A program made the translations under genes and the position numbers. The notes under the pieces were generated by a model, which was not told where the DNA came from, searched no databases, and saw only the letters and a program-made list of their open reading frames with translations. Positions 26,382-35,426 of a DNA stretch of 64,000 nt are shown piece by piece. Location of the stretch: contig NZ_FWYD01000002.1 of assembly GCF_900176485.1 (NCBI RefSeq), positions 248,001-312,000 on the forward strand, given 5' to 3'. Origin of the DNA: Primorskyibacter flagellatus. GTDB taxonomy: Bacteria > Pseudomonadota > Alphaproteobacteria > Rhodobacterales > Rhodobacteraceae. Numbering within the stretch: the stretch's first letter is position 1; every line of letters begins with the position of its first letter.

Positions 26382-26630
26382 ATGCAAGGAATAGGTTGGA
26401 TTGCAGCGATCATCGTGGGCGGCCTCGCCGGATGGATCGCCAGCATGATTATGAAAGCCGATACAGGGATTTTCCTGAACATCATTCTCGGCATCGTCGG
26501 CGCAATTATCGCCAATGCCATCCTTGGCATTCTCGGCATTTTTGCAGCAGGATCGTGGCTTCCGCAGCTAATCGTGGGGATTGTTGGTGCCTGTATCCTT
26601 ATATGGGGCTACCGCGCCATCAAAAGCTGA
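26382..26630 (+). CDS. GlsB/YeaQ/YmgE family small membrane protein
   Basis: The 82-residue product has three hydrophobic helices (IGWIAAIIVGGLAGWIASMIM, then FLNIILGIVGAIIANAILGILGIF, then LPQLIVGIVGACILIWGY) with the Gly-rich pattern of the transglycosylase-associated protein family (PF04226). Members are inner-membrane proteins often induced by stress, with unknown biochemical function. The gene has its own short leader with a possible SD-hiding hairpin and is followed by a clear intrinsic terminator, so it may be a single-gene unit. Confidence 0.9.
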   Translation: MQGIGWIAAIIVGGLAGWIASMIMKADTGIFLNIILGIVGAIIANAILGILGIFAAGSWLPQLIVGIVGACILIWGYRAIKS

Positions 26631-26664
26631 CGCTTCCCATCACCGGAATTAACGTCTAGGACAG

Positions 26665-26690
26665 CCCCGCGCATTCCCGCGCGGGGTTTC
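26665..26690 (+). terminator. intrinsic terminator
   Basis: CCCCGCGC (26665-26672) pairs with GCGCGGGG (26679-26686) around the loop ATTCCC and is followed by TTTCGCATTTT. It ends the GlsB/YeaQ transcript 34 bases after the stop and lies just before the next gene. Confidence 0.85.
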
Positions 26691-26719
26691 GCATTTTGCG
26701 AGCAAGGAACTTGGCGGAC

Positions 26720-27058
26720 ATGACCGAAAAAAAGAAAAAGCCGCAACAGGTCTATACCCTTCTGGTGGAGGTCGGGCGCAAGACCGGCGACGGGCTGCCG
26801 AAAGGTGCCAGCGGAGCCGGGCTGATTTGCTTTGCCTCCGGCATTGACGAGGCCGAAGCCGTGCGCGAAACCGTAGCGATCCTCAAGCAGGCCGACATGG
26901 CACCGCTCGACGTCACAGGGTACGGCACTGCCGAGGAACGCGCTGCACAAGGCCACGAGATGGACGAGGATGAAACCGCCCTCATGGACCGCGCGCTTAA
27001 AGAAAATTCTGTGATCGTCGCCCAGGTCACGCCATTCTTCGACAAGGGCAAACCCTGA
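26720..27058 (+). CDS. conserved hypothetical protein
   Basis: I do not recognise this 112-residue protein. It begins MTEKKKKPQQVYTLLVEVG and is acidic toward the middle (GHEMDEDETALMDRAL), with alternating strand and helix character and no signal peptide or membrane segment. It looks like a small soluble alpha/beta protein. ATG 26720 is chosen because AAGGAAC lies upstream and the basic tail then begins; an upstream start at 26696 would add eight residues. It lies between dapD and dapE after a terminator. Codon use matches its neighbours, so it is probably a real gene. Confidence 0.65.
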   Translation: MTEKKKKPQQVYTLLVEVGRKTGDGLPKGASGAGLICFASGIDEAEAVRETVAILKQADMAPLDVTGYGTAEERAAQGHEMDEDETALMDRALKENSVIVAQVTPFFDKGKP

Positions 27059-27289
27059 CCCCGAACTGCCGAAACGTCAGAATTGACGCGTCACCTCTCC
27101 ACTTGCTGAATAAAGAGTGCGCGGAAGCGCTCATTTGGATCACCCTGCGCCCGGTAGGACGCACATCGCAGTGGCGCTTTGCCCCCCGCTTGCCCCGCAC
27201 AGCGTGATTGGTTTAAAAACCGCAAACCCGTGCAGCCCTTCCAGATCCGCAGCGCGAGCAAGAACAGCCGTCAAGCCGCAGGAGGGCAC

Positions 27290-28435
27290 ATGACCCAGAT
27301 CAATCCAGAAACCCTGACCGCAGCGCTGGTCCGCTGCGCCTCTGTCACCCCCGACGAAGGCGGTGCGCTTATCTTGTTGCAAGACCTTCTCGAAGATGCC
27401 GGCTTCATCTGCACACGCGTGGACCGTGGCGGCGTGTCGAATCTCTTCGCGCGGTGGGGCGACAAGGGGCACCCCCGCACATTCGGTTTCAACGGACACA
27501 CGGATGTCGTGCCGTTGGGGGATCCGGCTGACTGGACCATGCCGCCATTCGGCGCAAAGGTGAAGGACGGGTTTCTCTATGGCCGTGGCGCGACCGACAT
27601 GAAGTCCGGCGTCGCCGCCTTCGCCGCCGCTGCGGTGGATTTCGTGCGCCAAACACCCCCGGACGGCTCGATCATCCTGACCATCACAGGAGACGAGGAA
27701 GGCGACGCCGTGGACGGCACTGTCGCACTGCTGGACTGGATGGACAAGGCAGACGAAGCGATGTCCGTCTGCCTTGTCGGCGAACCCACCTGCCCCGACC
27801 ATATGGGCCAGATGATGAAAATCGGCCGACGCGGCTCGCTCAATGCCCATGTCACGGTGAAGGGCGTTCAGGGCCATTCCGCCTATCCACACCGCGCGAT
27901 CAATCCGCTGCATGCGCTTGTCCGGCTGATGGACCGGCTGGCCAGCCACGAGCTTGACACGGGAACGGACCATTTCGACGCCTCGACCCTCGCGGTTGTC
28001 ACCATCGACACGGGCAACCCGGCCACCAACGTGATCCCGGCAGAGGCGCGCGCGACGCTCAACATCCGCTTCAACGACGCGCATTCCGGTGCCAGCCTGT
28101 CGGAGTGGCTGCGCGAAGAGGCCGCCAAAGCAGACGCGGAATTTGGCACAACGACCGATCTGACCATCAAGATTTCGGGCGAAAGCTTCCTCACCCCGCC
28201 CGGCCCACTGTCCGATCTAGTTGCGCGCGCCGTGGAGGCGGAAACCGGCACCGTGCCAGAGGCTTCGACGACCGGCGGCACCTCGGATGCGCGGTTCGTC
28301 AAGAACCATTGCCCGGTTGTCGAATTTGGACTGGTCGGACGGACGATGCATCAGGTTGACGAGCGTGTCGAGGTTGCTCAGATCCATCAGCTGAAACGTA
28401 TCTACACCCGGATGCTGCAAGACTACTTCGCCTGA
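27290..28435 (+). CDS. dapE: succinyl-diaminopimelate desuccinylase
   Basis: The 381-residue M20-family metalloenzyme has [12 protein letters not shown] (His70, Asp72), [10 protein letters not shown] (Asp103), TGDEEGDA (Glu136-137) and a late GGTSDARF with GRTMHQVDE, which are the metal ligands and the DapE-specific ends. It hydrolyses N-succinyl-LL-diaminopimelate to LL-DAP and succinate. GGAGG precedes ATG 27290. The 231 bases upstream, after the hypothetical gene, hold only weak hairpins (for example CGTCA-GAAT-TGACG at 27075-27088) and probably the promoter. Confidence 0.96.
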   Translation: MTQINPETLTAALVRCASVTPDEGGALILLQDLLEDAGFICTRVDRGGVSNLFARWGDKGHPRTFGFNGHTDVVPLGDPADWTMPPFGAKVKDGFLYGRGATDMKSGVAAFAAAAVDFVRQTPPDGSIILTITGDEEGDAVDGTVALLDWMDKADEAMSVCLVGEPTCPDHMGQMMKIGRRGSLNAHVTVKGVQGHSAYPHRAINPLHALVRLMDRLASHELDTGTDHFDASTLAVVTIDTGNPATNVIPAEARATLNIRFNDAHSGASLSEWLREEAAKADAEFGTTTDLTIKISGESFLTPPGPLSDLVARAVEAETGTVPEASTTGGTSDARFVKNHCPVVEFGLVGRTMHQVDERVEVAQIHQLKRIYTRMLQDYFA

Positions 28436-28529
28436 TATTTTCAGAGACGGCGGGCAGACGCGCGGTGCCCCAAAGAACCGCACATTTTTCGCAATGACGC
28501 GCGTCATGCGGCGTGATACGCCGTTGAAT

Positions 28530-30788
28530 ATGAAAACACTGCCCACAAAGGCGGAGATCCTGGATTGGATCGCCGCCAACCCGACCCTCAGCGCCAAACG
28601 CGACATTGCCAAAGCCTTTGGCATCAAAGGTGCCGCGCGTATCGACCTCAAGCGCCTGCTCAAGGAGCTGGAGGCCGAAGGGCATCTTGAAAAGCGCAAG
28701 AAAACCTATCGCGACCCGGACCGCCTGCCGCCCGTCAGCGTCTTGCAGGTCAAGGCACCGACGGCCGATGGTGATCTTTTCGCGCGGCCCTTGGAATGGC
28801 ATGGCGAAGGGGTGGAACCCATCGTCCTGATCGTCACCCGCGCCAGTGATCCGGCCTTGGGCGAGGGTGACCGCATCCTTGGAAAGCTTCAGGTCGTGCA
28901 TGAAGAGGACCACAATTACGAAGCGCGCGTGATCCGCCGGATCGGCACCAATCCGCAGCGCGTTGTCGGCATCTTCCGCAAGGGTGCCGAGGGCGGGCGC
29001 ATTGTGAGTATCGACAAAGGCTCTGACAAGGAATGGAGCGTGCCTGACGACGCGGCACACGGCGCAAAGGACGGCGAGTTGGTCGAGGCGGAACAGGCAG
29101 GCCCCAAGGGCCGCATGGGCCTGCCACGCGCCCGCATTGTCGAACGGCTGGGCGACCCGTCTGCCCCCAAGGCCGTGTCGCTGATTGCCATTCACCAGCA
29201 CGGCATCCCCGACAGCTTTCCCGACGAGGTCATCGCAGAGGCCGACGCGATGAAACCCGCAGGCCTGAAGGGCCGCGAGGATCTGCGCGACCTGCCCTTG
29301 ATCACCATCGATCCCGTGGATGCACGCGACCGCGATGACGCCTGCTTTGCCCAGCCTGATGATGATCCCAAGAATGACGGCGGTCATATCGTCTGGGTCG
29401 CCATTGCCGATGTCGCACATTATGTGCGCCCCGGCTCTGCGCTTGACCACGAGGCGCGCAAACGCGGCAACTCCAGCTATTTTCCCGACCGCGTTGTGCC
29501 GATGCTGCCGGATCGGCTGTCTGGCGATCTGTGTTCGCTGCACGAAGGCGTTCCGCGCGCCTGTATGGCCGTACGGATGCGAATTGACGCGCATGGTCAG
29601 AAACTGGATCACCGCTTCGTGCGCGGCATGATGCGCTCGCCTGCCGCGCTAAGCTACCGCGAAGTGCAGGACGGGATGGACGGCACGCCAAGCGACAAGG
29701 TTGCGCCGCTGATGGACGACGTGATCCGCCCGCTGTTTGAAGCCTATTACGCGTTGCGCGACGCCCGGAATGCGCGCCAGCCGCTGGACCTTGACCTGCC
29801 CGAACGCAAGATCGTTCTGGATGAAAAAGGCAACGTCACCTCGGTGAACTTTTCGGAACGCTTTGACGCACACCGTCTGATCGAGGAATTCATGGTGCTG
29901 GCCAATGTCGCCGCCGCCGAAACCCTGATCGCCAAACGCACGCCGCTGTTGTTCCGGGTGCATGAGGAACCGCCGCCCGAAAAGCTGGATGCGCTGCGCG
30001 AGACGGCACAGGCGGCTGGGTTGACGCTCGCCAAGGGGCAGGTGCTGAAAACTGCGCATCTCAACAAGCTGCTGCATGACGCGGCTGGCACGGATGAGGC
30101 GGAATTAATCAACATATCCACGCTTCGGTCGATGACGCAGGCCTATTACAACGCCGAGAATTTCGGCCATTTCGGGCTGGCGTTGAAATCCTACGCGCAT
30201 TTCACCTCGCCCATTCGGCGCTACGCCGACCTGATCGTGCACCGCGCGCTGATCACGGCGCATGGCTGGGGGGATGACGGCTTGTCGCCTCAGGAAATTG
30301 AGGGGCTGGAGACCACGGCGCAGCACATCTCGGACACCGAACGCCGGTCGATGATGGCAGAGCGCGACACCACCGATCGCTATCTGGCCTCGTATCTGTC
30401 CGAACGGGTCGGCGCGGAAATGGGCGGGCGAATCTCGGGCATTGCCCGGTTCGGCGCCTTTGTAAAGCTGGACGAAACCGGGGCGGATGGGTTGATCCCG
30501 ATGCGCAATATCGGGTCGGAATATTTCCACTTTGACGCCGAGACGGCAACGCTGATGGGCGCGGATTCAGGCATGGAGATTGGCCTTGGCCAGCGCGTGA
30601 CCGTGCGCCTGACCGAAGCTGTGCCGGTAACGGGGGGCATTGCGCTGGAACTTCTGGCGCTGGACGGTCAGACCATGCCGACCGGTCGGGGCCGATCCGG
30701 CACACGCGGCGCCCCACCCCGTCGCAAATCTGCAAAAGCCAAGAAAAAGGCAGCAAGCGTCAAACGCAAAAGCACCCGCCGCCGCTAA
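28530..30788 (+). CDS. rnr: ribonuclease R
   Basis: A 752-residue RNase II/RNB-family exoribonuclease. An N-terminal winged-helix-like part (PTKAEILDWIAANPTLSAK) is followed by cold-shock-like domains and then the RNB core with DPVDARDRDDACF, holding the magnesium-binding aspartates, and HYVRPGSALDHEA. Later come YAHFTSPIRRYADLIVHR and an S1 domain (ISGIARFGAFVKLDETGADGLIP). The end is a very basic Lys/Arg tail, as in RNase R, which helps it to degrade structured RNA. ATG 28530 gives the better family length. ATG 28494 is an alternative start; neither has a strong ribosome-binding site. Confidence 0.95.
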   Translation: MKTLPTKAEILDWIAANPTLSAKRDIAKAFGIKGAARIDLKRLLKELEAEGHLEKRKKTYRDPDRLPPVSVLQVKAPTADGDLFARPLEWHGEGVEPIVLIVTRASDPALGEGDRILGKLQVVHEEDHNYEARVIRRIGTNPQRVVGIFRKGAEGGRIVSIDKGSDKEWSVPDDAAHGAKDGELVEAEQAGPKGRMGLPRARIVERLGDPSAPKAVSLIAIHQHGIPDSFPDEVIAEADAMKPAGLKGREDLRDLPLITIDPVDARDRDDACFAQPDDDPKNDGGHIVWVAIADVAHYVRPGSALDHEARKRGNSSYFPDRVVPMLPDRLSGDLCSLHEGVPRACMAVRMRIDAHGQKLDHRFVRGMMRSPAALSYREVQDGMDGTPSDKVAPLMDDVIRPLFEAYYALRDARNARQPLDLDLPERKIVLDEKGNVTSVNFSERFDAHRLIEEFMVLANVAAAETLIAKRTPLLFRVHEEPPPEKLDALRETAQAAGLTLAKGQVLKTAHLNKLLHDAAGTDEAELINISTLRSMTQAYYNAENFGHFGLALKSYAHFTSPIRRYADLIVHRALITAHGWGDDGLSPQEIEGLETTAQHISDTERRSMMAERDTTDRYLASYLSERVGAEMGGRISGIARFGAFVKLDETGADGLIPMRNIGSEYFHFDAETATLMGADSGMEIGLGQRVTVRLTEAVPVTGGIALELLALDGQTMPTGRGRSGTRGAPPRRKSAKAKKKAASVKRKSTRRR

Positions 30789-30840
30789 GAAACCGTGAGA
30801 ATGGGAATTCTCCGCAATTCTGGGGTGGCACGTCGGCCTC

Positions 30841-30870
30841 CTGTCATTTTCTGTCAGCATCTGGCAGCAT
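30841..30870 (+). repeat. three tandem 10-bp repeats before the YafY-type regulator
   Basis: Three direct repeats of CTG(T/G)CA-N4 occur head to tail (CTGTCATTTT, CTGTCAGCAT, CTGGCAGCAT), ending nine bases before the regulator's ATG. A 10-bp period puts the boxes on one face of the helix, as in an operator for autoregulation. Confidence 0.55.
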
Positions 30871-30879
30871 GATCTCAAT

Positions 30880-31611
30880 ATGAGCCGAACCGACCGATTA
30901 TTGCATCTGATGCAGGGGCTGCGCAGCCTCGACCCGCCGGTGACTGCCGCCCGGCTGGCGCGCGAACTGGACGTCACCGAACGCACGATCTACCGCGACA
31001 TCGCCACGCTGCGCGGGTTGGGGGCCGTGATAGATGGCGCGGCGGGGTTCGGCTATACCGTGACCGAGGATGCCAGCCTGCCGCCGCTTGCCTTCGACGA
31101 CGAAGAGCTGGAGGCGCTGGTGCTGGGTCTGCGTGAAGTCGAAGCCGTGGCCGATCCGCATCTGGCCGCAGCCGCGACAGCCGCATTGTCCAAGCTGCGC
31201 GGCCGTCTGCCCGAACGGCAGGCGCACAGGTTGCAACATGCCGTGCTGACCGCGCACCGTTTTGCGCCGCCACCGCAGGCGACGGTGGACCTGCGTAGCC
31301 TGCGCAAGGCCGCCTGGGACGAGATGGAAATCCGCATCGCCTATCGCGACAAGAACGCGTGTGCGACCACCCGCCAGGTACGCCCGCTGCAAATCGTGTT
31401 CTTTCAGGACAGCCATTGTCTGCTGGCGTGGTGCTGTCTGCGGCAGGATTTCCGCGCCTTCCGGCTGGACCGCATCGCCGAACTGGAGGTTACCGGTCCC
31501 AGCTTTCGTCCTCATCGGACGTCATTGCTGCGCGCGCATCTGGCACTGTTGCGCGGCGGCGATCCGGCGATGGGCGAAACCCCGCGAACCGGACGCGGGG
31601 CGCTTTCGTAA
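30880..31611 (+). CDS. YafY-type HTH/WYL transcriptional regulator
   Basis: The 243-residue protein opens with a winged helix-turn-helix of the HTH_11 type (LLHLMQGLRSLDPPVTAARL, then LDVTERTIYRDIATL). A WYL-like ligand-binding domain follows (EIRIAYRDKN, RQVRPLQIVFFQDSHCLLAWC, FRAFRLDRIAELEVTG). YafY-family members are usually local repressors or activators that sense small ligands or nucleic acids. The usual W-Y-L triad is only partly kept (LLAWC). Its short leader holds three tandem 10-bp repeats. The target gene is not evident in the immediate surroundings; rnr is upstream and a lytic transglycosylase gene follows. Confidence 0.88.
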   Translation: MSRTDRLLHLMQGLRSLDPPVTAARLARELDVTERTIYRDIATLRGLGAVIDGAAGFGYTVTEDASLPPLAFDDEELEALVLGLREVEAVADPHLAAAATAALSKLRGRLPERQAHRLQHAVLTAHRFAPPPQATVDLRSLRKAAWDEMEIRIAYRDKNACATTRQVRPLQIVFFQDSHCLLAWCCLRQDFRAFRLDRIAELEVTGPSFRPHRTSLLRAHLALLRGGDPAMGETPRTGRGALS

Positions 31612-31662
31612 GAGACGAAAATTGGCTATGATTCCGGTGATTTTGCGCGATTGAGGTATCCA

Positions 31663-33006
31663 ATGTTTCGTTGCTCCGCCCCCGCCCTTCTGTCGCTGAT
31701 ATTGATGACGTCAGGCGCGGGCGCGAACCCGGTCGACAGCTCTGTCCGGCCCGTATCCCGCCCGTCAGATCCTCTGGTGGCGCAAATCGTTCAACTGGTC
31801 GCGCCAGCATCCTCGATCCGTCCGATAATGCGACCGGAATCACGCTCGGTTACCGCGACCGTCACACCGGTGGTGGACACGGCCTCGCAAAGCAAGCTGA
31901 TGCGCTGGGTCGCCGGGTTTCGCGGACGTGCTTTGGGCGCGGGCATCAAACCTTCGGTTTTTGATGCTGCCTTCCGCAACGTCCGCTATGACCCTGACGT
32001 GATCCGCCGCGACCGCAACCAATCGGAGTTTACCAAATCCATCGGCGATTACCTTGCCTCCGCTGCCTCGGACTCGCGCGTGGAGAATGGCAAAGCCGCA
32101 TTGCGTGAACATGGCCGCGCGCTGGAGGCGATAGAGGCGCGTTACGGCGTCGAAAAAGAGGTGGTTGCCGCGGTTTGGGGCATGGAGAGCGCCTATGGCA
32201 CCCGTCGCGGCGAAGACCCGGTGATCAGCTCGCTGGCGACACTGGCCTTTGACGGACGTCGCGGAAAATTCTTCGAGCAGCAGTTGATCGCGGCGCTGGA
32301 AATCCTGCAATCGAACGATACAACACCCGAAAGCATGACCGGCAGTTGGGCGGGCGCAATGGGGCATACCCAGTTCATCCCGACCTCCTACCTTGCTCTG
32401 GCGGTGGACTTCACCGGCGATGGCAAACGCGACATCTGGTCGGATGATCCCACCGACGCATTGGCCTCGACCGCGAACTATCTGGCCAAAAGCGGCTGGA
32501 AAAAAGGGCAACCCTGGGGGGTAGAGGTCCGCATTCCGCGCGGCTTTGACTATTCACAAGCGCGCCGCGACCTGACCAAGATGCCCAGCGAATGGGCGCG
32601 GCTTGGCGTGACGGACATGACTGGCAACGCCGTTCGCGATTTCGGGCAGGCCTCGGTGATGCTGCCTGCGGGCGCGCAAGGTGCGGCGTTCCTGATCTTT
32701 TCCAACTTCAAGGCAATCGAGCGCTATAATGCCGCCGATGCCTATGTGATCGGTGTCGGCCACCTCAGCGACCGTTTGCGCGGCGGCGCCCCGATTCAGG
32801 CGGCTTGGCCGACCGGCGACCGGACGCTGAAATATGCAGAGCGCAAGGAAATGCAGCAACGCCTGACAGCCGCCGGGTTCAACACCGGTGGTGTGGATGG
32901 CAGAGTCGGACCAAAGACAAAGGCCGCGATGCAGGCGTACCAGAAATCCGTCGGCATGATCCCGGACGGCTATGCCTCGCTAAGCCTGCTGAACCGTTTG
33001 CGCTAG
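31663..33006 (+). CDS. lytic murein transglycosylase (MltB-type) with peptidoglycan-binding domain
   Basis: The 447-residue product begins with a signal peptide (MFRCSAPALLSLILMTSGAGA, cleavage likely after AGA). The catalytic domain shows WGMESAYGT with the presumed acid Glu175, and GSWAGAMGHTQFIPTSYL, which together define the MltB/Slt35 type. The C-terminal 60 residues are a PG_binding_1 domain (RLTAAGFNTGGVDGRVGPKT, then LSLLNRL). It cleaves the glycan strands of murein in the periplasm. ATG 31663 is chosen because the signal peptide then begins normally; TTG 31651 would add four residues. Its stop overlaps that of the convergent minus-strand gene by the shared bases CTAG. Confidence 0.9.
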   Translation: MFRCSAPALLSLILMTSGAGANPVDSSVRPVSRPSDPLVAQIVQLVAPASSIRPIMRPESRSVTATVTPVVDTASQSKLMRWVAGFRGRALGAGIKPSVFDAAFRNVRYDPDVIRRDRNQSEFTKSIGDYLASAASDSRVENGKAALREHGRALEAIEARYGVEKEVVAAVWGMESAYGTRRGEDPVISSLATLAFDGRRGKFFEQQLIAALEILQSNDTTPESMTGSWAGAMGHTQFIPTSYLALAVDFTGDGKRDIWSDDPTDALASTANYLAKSGWKKGQPWGVEVRIPRGFDYSQARRDLTKMPSEWARLGVTDMTGNAVRDFGQASVMLPAGAQGAAFLIFSNFKAIERYNAADAYVIGVGHLSDRLRGGAPIQAAWPTGDRTLKYAERKEMQQRLTAAGFNTGGVDGRVGPKTKAAMQAYQKSVGMIPDGYASLSLLNRLR

Positions 33007-33497
33007 GGGCGCTGCACGTCGTCCCGCGGGCAATCGCCCGTGGTGCAGGCCAGAACACGCGCCTGCATTTCCGGTGTTGGTTCGGGATGGCTGAGGCCGC
33101 CGCACGGGTCCACATGCATCACGAGGCCTTGCTCTGTGCTTTCGACAAAACTCAGATAGCGCGTGTCGGGTTGCGGGCTGGCACACCACGGGCCGAAGCA
33201 ATGTACGCGCAGGATGACATCGCGGTCAAACTCTGCCGTGAATCCGCCACTTGTCAGCGTTTTTCCGGTCAGATGCGCGGCAATGTCCGTCTCTGGCGGG
33301 GTCGCGCTTTGGTTATCATAGTCCACAACCGGCAGGCCCGAGGGATCAAAGCTTAGCATTCCCGTCACAACAAAATAGGTCTCGTCCGCAGAGGCCGCCT
33401 GTGCGTAGTCACGCGCAACGTCGGGGCGCATGCAGGACAGCGCATTTGCCTGACCTGCCACAAGCATCAACAGGGCTGCGATACTGGTTCGGGTCAT
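33003..33497 (-). CDS. secreted cysteine-containing hypothetical protein
   Basis: The 164-residue product has a signal peptide ([19 protein letters not shown], cleaved after ANA). Its mature part carries six cysteines: one near the N-terminus (SCMRP), two in VHCFGPWC, one in DPCGG and two in LACTTGDC. They could form disulfides in the periplasm. I do not recognise the family. It starts with a four-base overlap with the rppH stop, so it is the downstream gene of rppH and is expressed with it. Its own stop overlaps the transglycosylase stop. Confidence 0.75.
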   Translation of the reverse strand: MTRTSIAALLMLVAGQANALSCMRPDVARDYAQAASADETYFVVTGMLSFDPSGLPVVDYDNQSATPPETDIAAHLTGKTLTSGGFTAEFDRDVILRVHCFGPWCASPQPDTRYLSFVESTEQGLVMHVDPCGGLSHPEPTPEMQARVLACTTGDCPRDDVQRP

Positions 33498-33976
33498 AGT
33501 TGATCCTCGAAATCGGCCAGCACGCGGGCATAGACCTCGCGCTTGAAGGGAACGATGTTTTCGACCAGTTCCGATACAGGCAGCCAGCGCCACTCGGAAA
33601 ACTCCGGATGGTCGGTGGCGATGTTCACCTGATCGTCCCTGCCGTGAAAGCGCAGCAGGAACCATTTCTGCTTCTGTCCGCGAAACCGGCCCTTCCAGAT
33701 GCGCGGGACAAGATCATGCGGCAGATCATAGGGCAGCCAGTTTTTGGATTCCGCCTCGACCGTCACCAGATCGGCGGGCACGCCCGTCTCTTCCCATAAC
33801 TCGCGCAGGGCGGCGTCGCGTGGGGTTTCGTCCTTGTCCACGCCGCCTTGCGGCATCTGCCAGGCGGGAGCGTCGTTATCAATGCGTTGCCCGACAAAGA
33901 CGTGACCCGCCGCGTTAACCAGCATGACGCCGACGCAGGGACGATAGGGCAGTTTGGCGATATCTTCGGGGGTCAT
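33494..33976 (-). CDS. rppH: RNA pyrophosphohydrolase (NudH/RppH)
   Basis: The 160-residue Nudix protein has the box [22 protein letters not shown] (Glu residues that bind metal). It also has the RppH-specific [11 protein letters not shown] start, [16 protein letters not shown], and [17 protein letters not shown]. It removes pyrophosphate from 5'-triphosphorylated mRNA and so starts RNA decay. GGAGAGGCGGG precedes ATG 33976; open frame further upstream runs over the intergenic hairpin and is not used. It lies downstream of ctpA on the same strand, after a strong hairpin. Confidence 0.92.
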   Translation of the reverse strand: MTPEDIAKLPYRPCVGVMLVNAAGHVFVGQRIDNDAPAWQMPQGGVDKDETPRDAALRELWEETGVPADLVTVEAESKNWLPYDLPHDLVPRIWKGRFRGQKQKWFLLRFHGRDDQVNIATDHPEFSEWRWLPVSELVENIVPFKREVYARVLADFEDQL

Positions 33977-34040
33977 GTCCCGCCTCTCCGTCTGGCAAGG
34001 CCCGGCAAAGATGTGCTTCACCAGGCCTGTCCGGGGGTTC

Positions 34041-34069
34041 AGGCCGGCGCGGAAATCCCGCGCCGGCCT
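34041..34069 (-). terminator. strong inverted repeat, terminator-like, after ctpA
   Basis: AGGCCGGCGCGG (34041-34052) pairs perfectly with CCGCGCCGGCCT (34058-34069) around a 5-base loop, directly behind the ctpA stop at 34074. No U-run follows on the minus strand, so it may attenuate and not fully stop transcription into rppH. Confidence 0.65.
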
Positions 34070-34073
34070 TGGA

Positions 34074-35423
34074 TCAGTCCTTGGGGCCGAGGGCTGACAG
34101 GCCTTTGAGGATGTCGATGGCATATGCCAGCTGGTAGTCATCTTCGCGACGCTTGGCCGCCGCTTCTGCCTTGGCGCGGTCTTCCTCGATCTGGCGGATC
34201 TCATCCTCGGTCAGGCTGTCATTATCCAGGCTCCCGCGCAGGTCCGCCTCGGAGCGGAGCAACTGGTTCGCGCCCTCTTCTTCTTCGGTCTCTTCATTCG
34301 GCGTGCGGCGAGGTTGTTCAACGACGATGTCCGGGGACACGCCCAGTGCCTGAATTGACCGGCCCGACGGCGTGTAATAGCGCGCCGTGGTCAGACGCAT
34401 CGCGCCGTCGCCGCGCAGCGGCATGACCGTCTGAACAGAGCCTTTGCCAAAGCTCTTGGTGCCAACGACGATGGCGCGGCGGTGATCCTGAAGCGCGCCG
34501 GCAACGATCTCGGAGGCCGAGGCAGACCCGCCATTGATCAGCACGACCAGCGGCTTGCCTTGCGAAAGGTCGCCCTCGACATAGCTTTCGGCGTTGTAGC
34601 GGTCGCCATCCACCAGATCACGGCCACGAGTCGAAACGATCTCGCCCTGTTCAAGAAACGCGTCCGACACCTTGATCGCCTGAGTCAGCAACCCGCCGGG
34701 GTTGTTGCGCAAGTCAAGAACGATGCCGTTCACCTTGTCCATGCCGCCTGCCGCCTCAACCTGTTCAGCCAGCCCTTCTTGCAGATTGGGGAAGGTCTGG
34801 TCGTTGAACGTGGTCACGCGCAGCACAACCGTTTCGCCTTCCAGACGTGTCCGCACAGCCGTCAGCTTGATCGTGTCGCGGATGATCGAGACATCGAAGG
34901 GTTCCGGGCTGCCTTCGCGCACCACGGTGACGATAATCTCGGACCCGACGGGTCCGCGCATCAGGTCCACGGCCTGATCCAGCGTCAGGCCAAGCACCGA
35001 CTCACCGTCGACATGGGTGATGAAGTCACCCGATTCCATGCCGGCCTCGTCAGCGGGAGTGCCATCGATTGGCGAGACCACCTTGACGAAGCCCTCTTCC
35101 TGCGTGACCTCGATCCCGAGCCCGCCAAATTCGCCACGGGTCTGCACCCGCATGGCGTCAGCGTCATCAGGCGACAGATAGCTGGAATGCGGATCAAGCG
35201 AGGTCAGCATGCCGTTGATCGCGGCTTCGATCAGGTCGCCCTCATCGACTTCCTCGACATATTGCGCGCGGATCCTCTCGAAGATGTCGCCAAAAAGATC
35301 GAGCTGCTCATAGACATTGCCCGATTTGTTCTGCTCTTGCGCCAGCAGCGGCCCAACGAACTGCGTCGTCGCGACTATGCCTGCCAGAGTGCCGCCCAGT
35401 GCAGCCATCACAAACTTCTTCAT
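34074..35423 (-). CDS. ctpA: C-terminal processing peptidase (S41), CtpA-type
   Basis: The 449-residue protein starts with a signal peptide or anchor ([20 protein letters not shown]). A PDZ domain lies near residues 90-170 ([27 protein letters not shown]). The S41 protease core has [19 protein letters not shown] with the catalytic Ser, and [12 protein letters not shown] with the catalytic Lys. The C-terminus is a charged coiled-coil-like tail. It acts in the periplasm on proteins such as cell-wall hydrolases. It lies three bases downstream of the EnvC-like gene, itself overlapping gpmI; this gpmI-envC-ctpA order is widely kept in proteobacteria. Confidence 0.94.
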   Translation of the reverse strand: MKKFVMAALGGTLAGIVATTQFVGPLLAQEQNKSGNVYEQLDLFGDIFERIRAQYVEEVDEGDLIEAAINGMLTSLDPHSSYLSPDDADAMRVQTRGEFGGLGIEVTQEEGFVKVVSPIDGTPADEAGMESGDFITHVDGESVLGLTLDQAVDLMRGPVGSEIIVTVVREGSPEPFDVSIIRDTIKLTAVRTRLEGETVVLRVTTFNDQTFPNLQEGLAEQVEAAGGMDKVNGIVLDLRNNPGGLLTQAIKVSDAFLEQGEIVSTRGRDLVDGDRYNAESYVEGDLSQGKPLVVLINGGSASASEIVAGALQDHRRAIVVGTKSFGKGSVQTVMPLRGDGAMRLTTARYYTPSGRSIQALGVSPDIVVEQPRRTPNEETEEEEGANQLLRSEADLRGSLDNDSLTEDEIRQIEEDRAKAEAAAKRREDDYQLAYAIDILKGLSALGPKD

Positions 35424-35426
35424 GCG

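Noticed and set aside
28299-29612. 437-codon minus-strand frame
   Set aside because: Complement of rnr and the end of dapE; no start signal or motif.
30797-30812. GAGAAT-GGGA-ATTCTC hairpin after rnr
   Set aside because: Only six weak pairs and no T-run; not strong enough to call a terminator.
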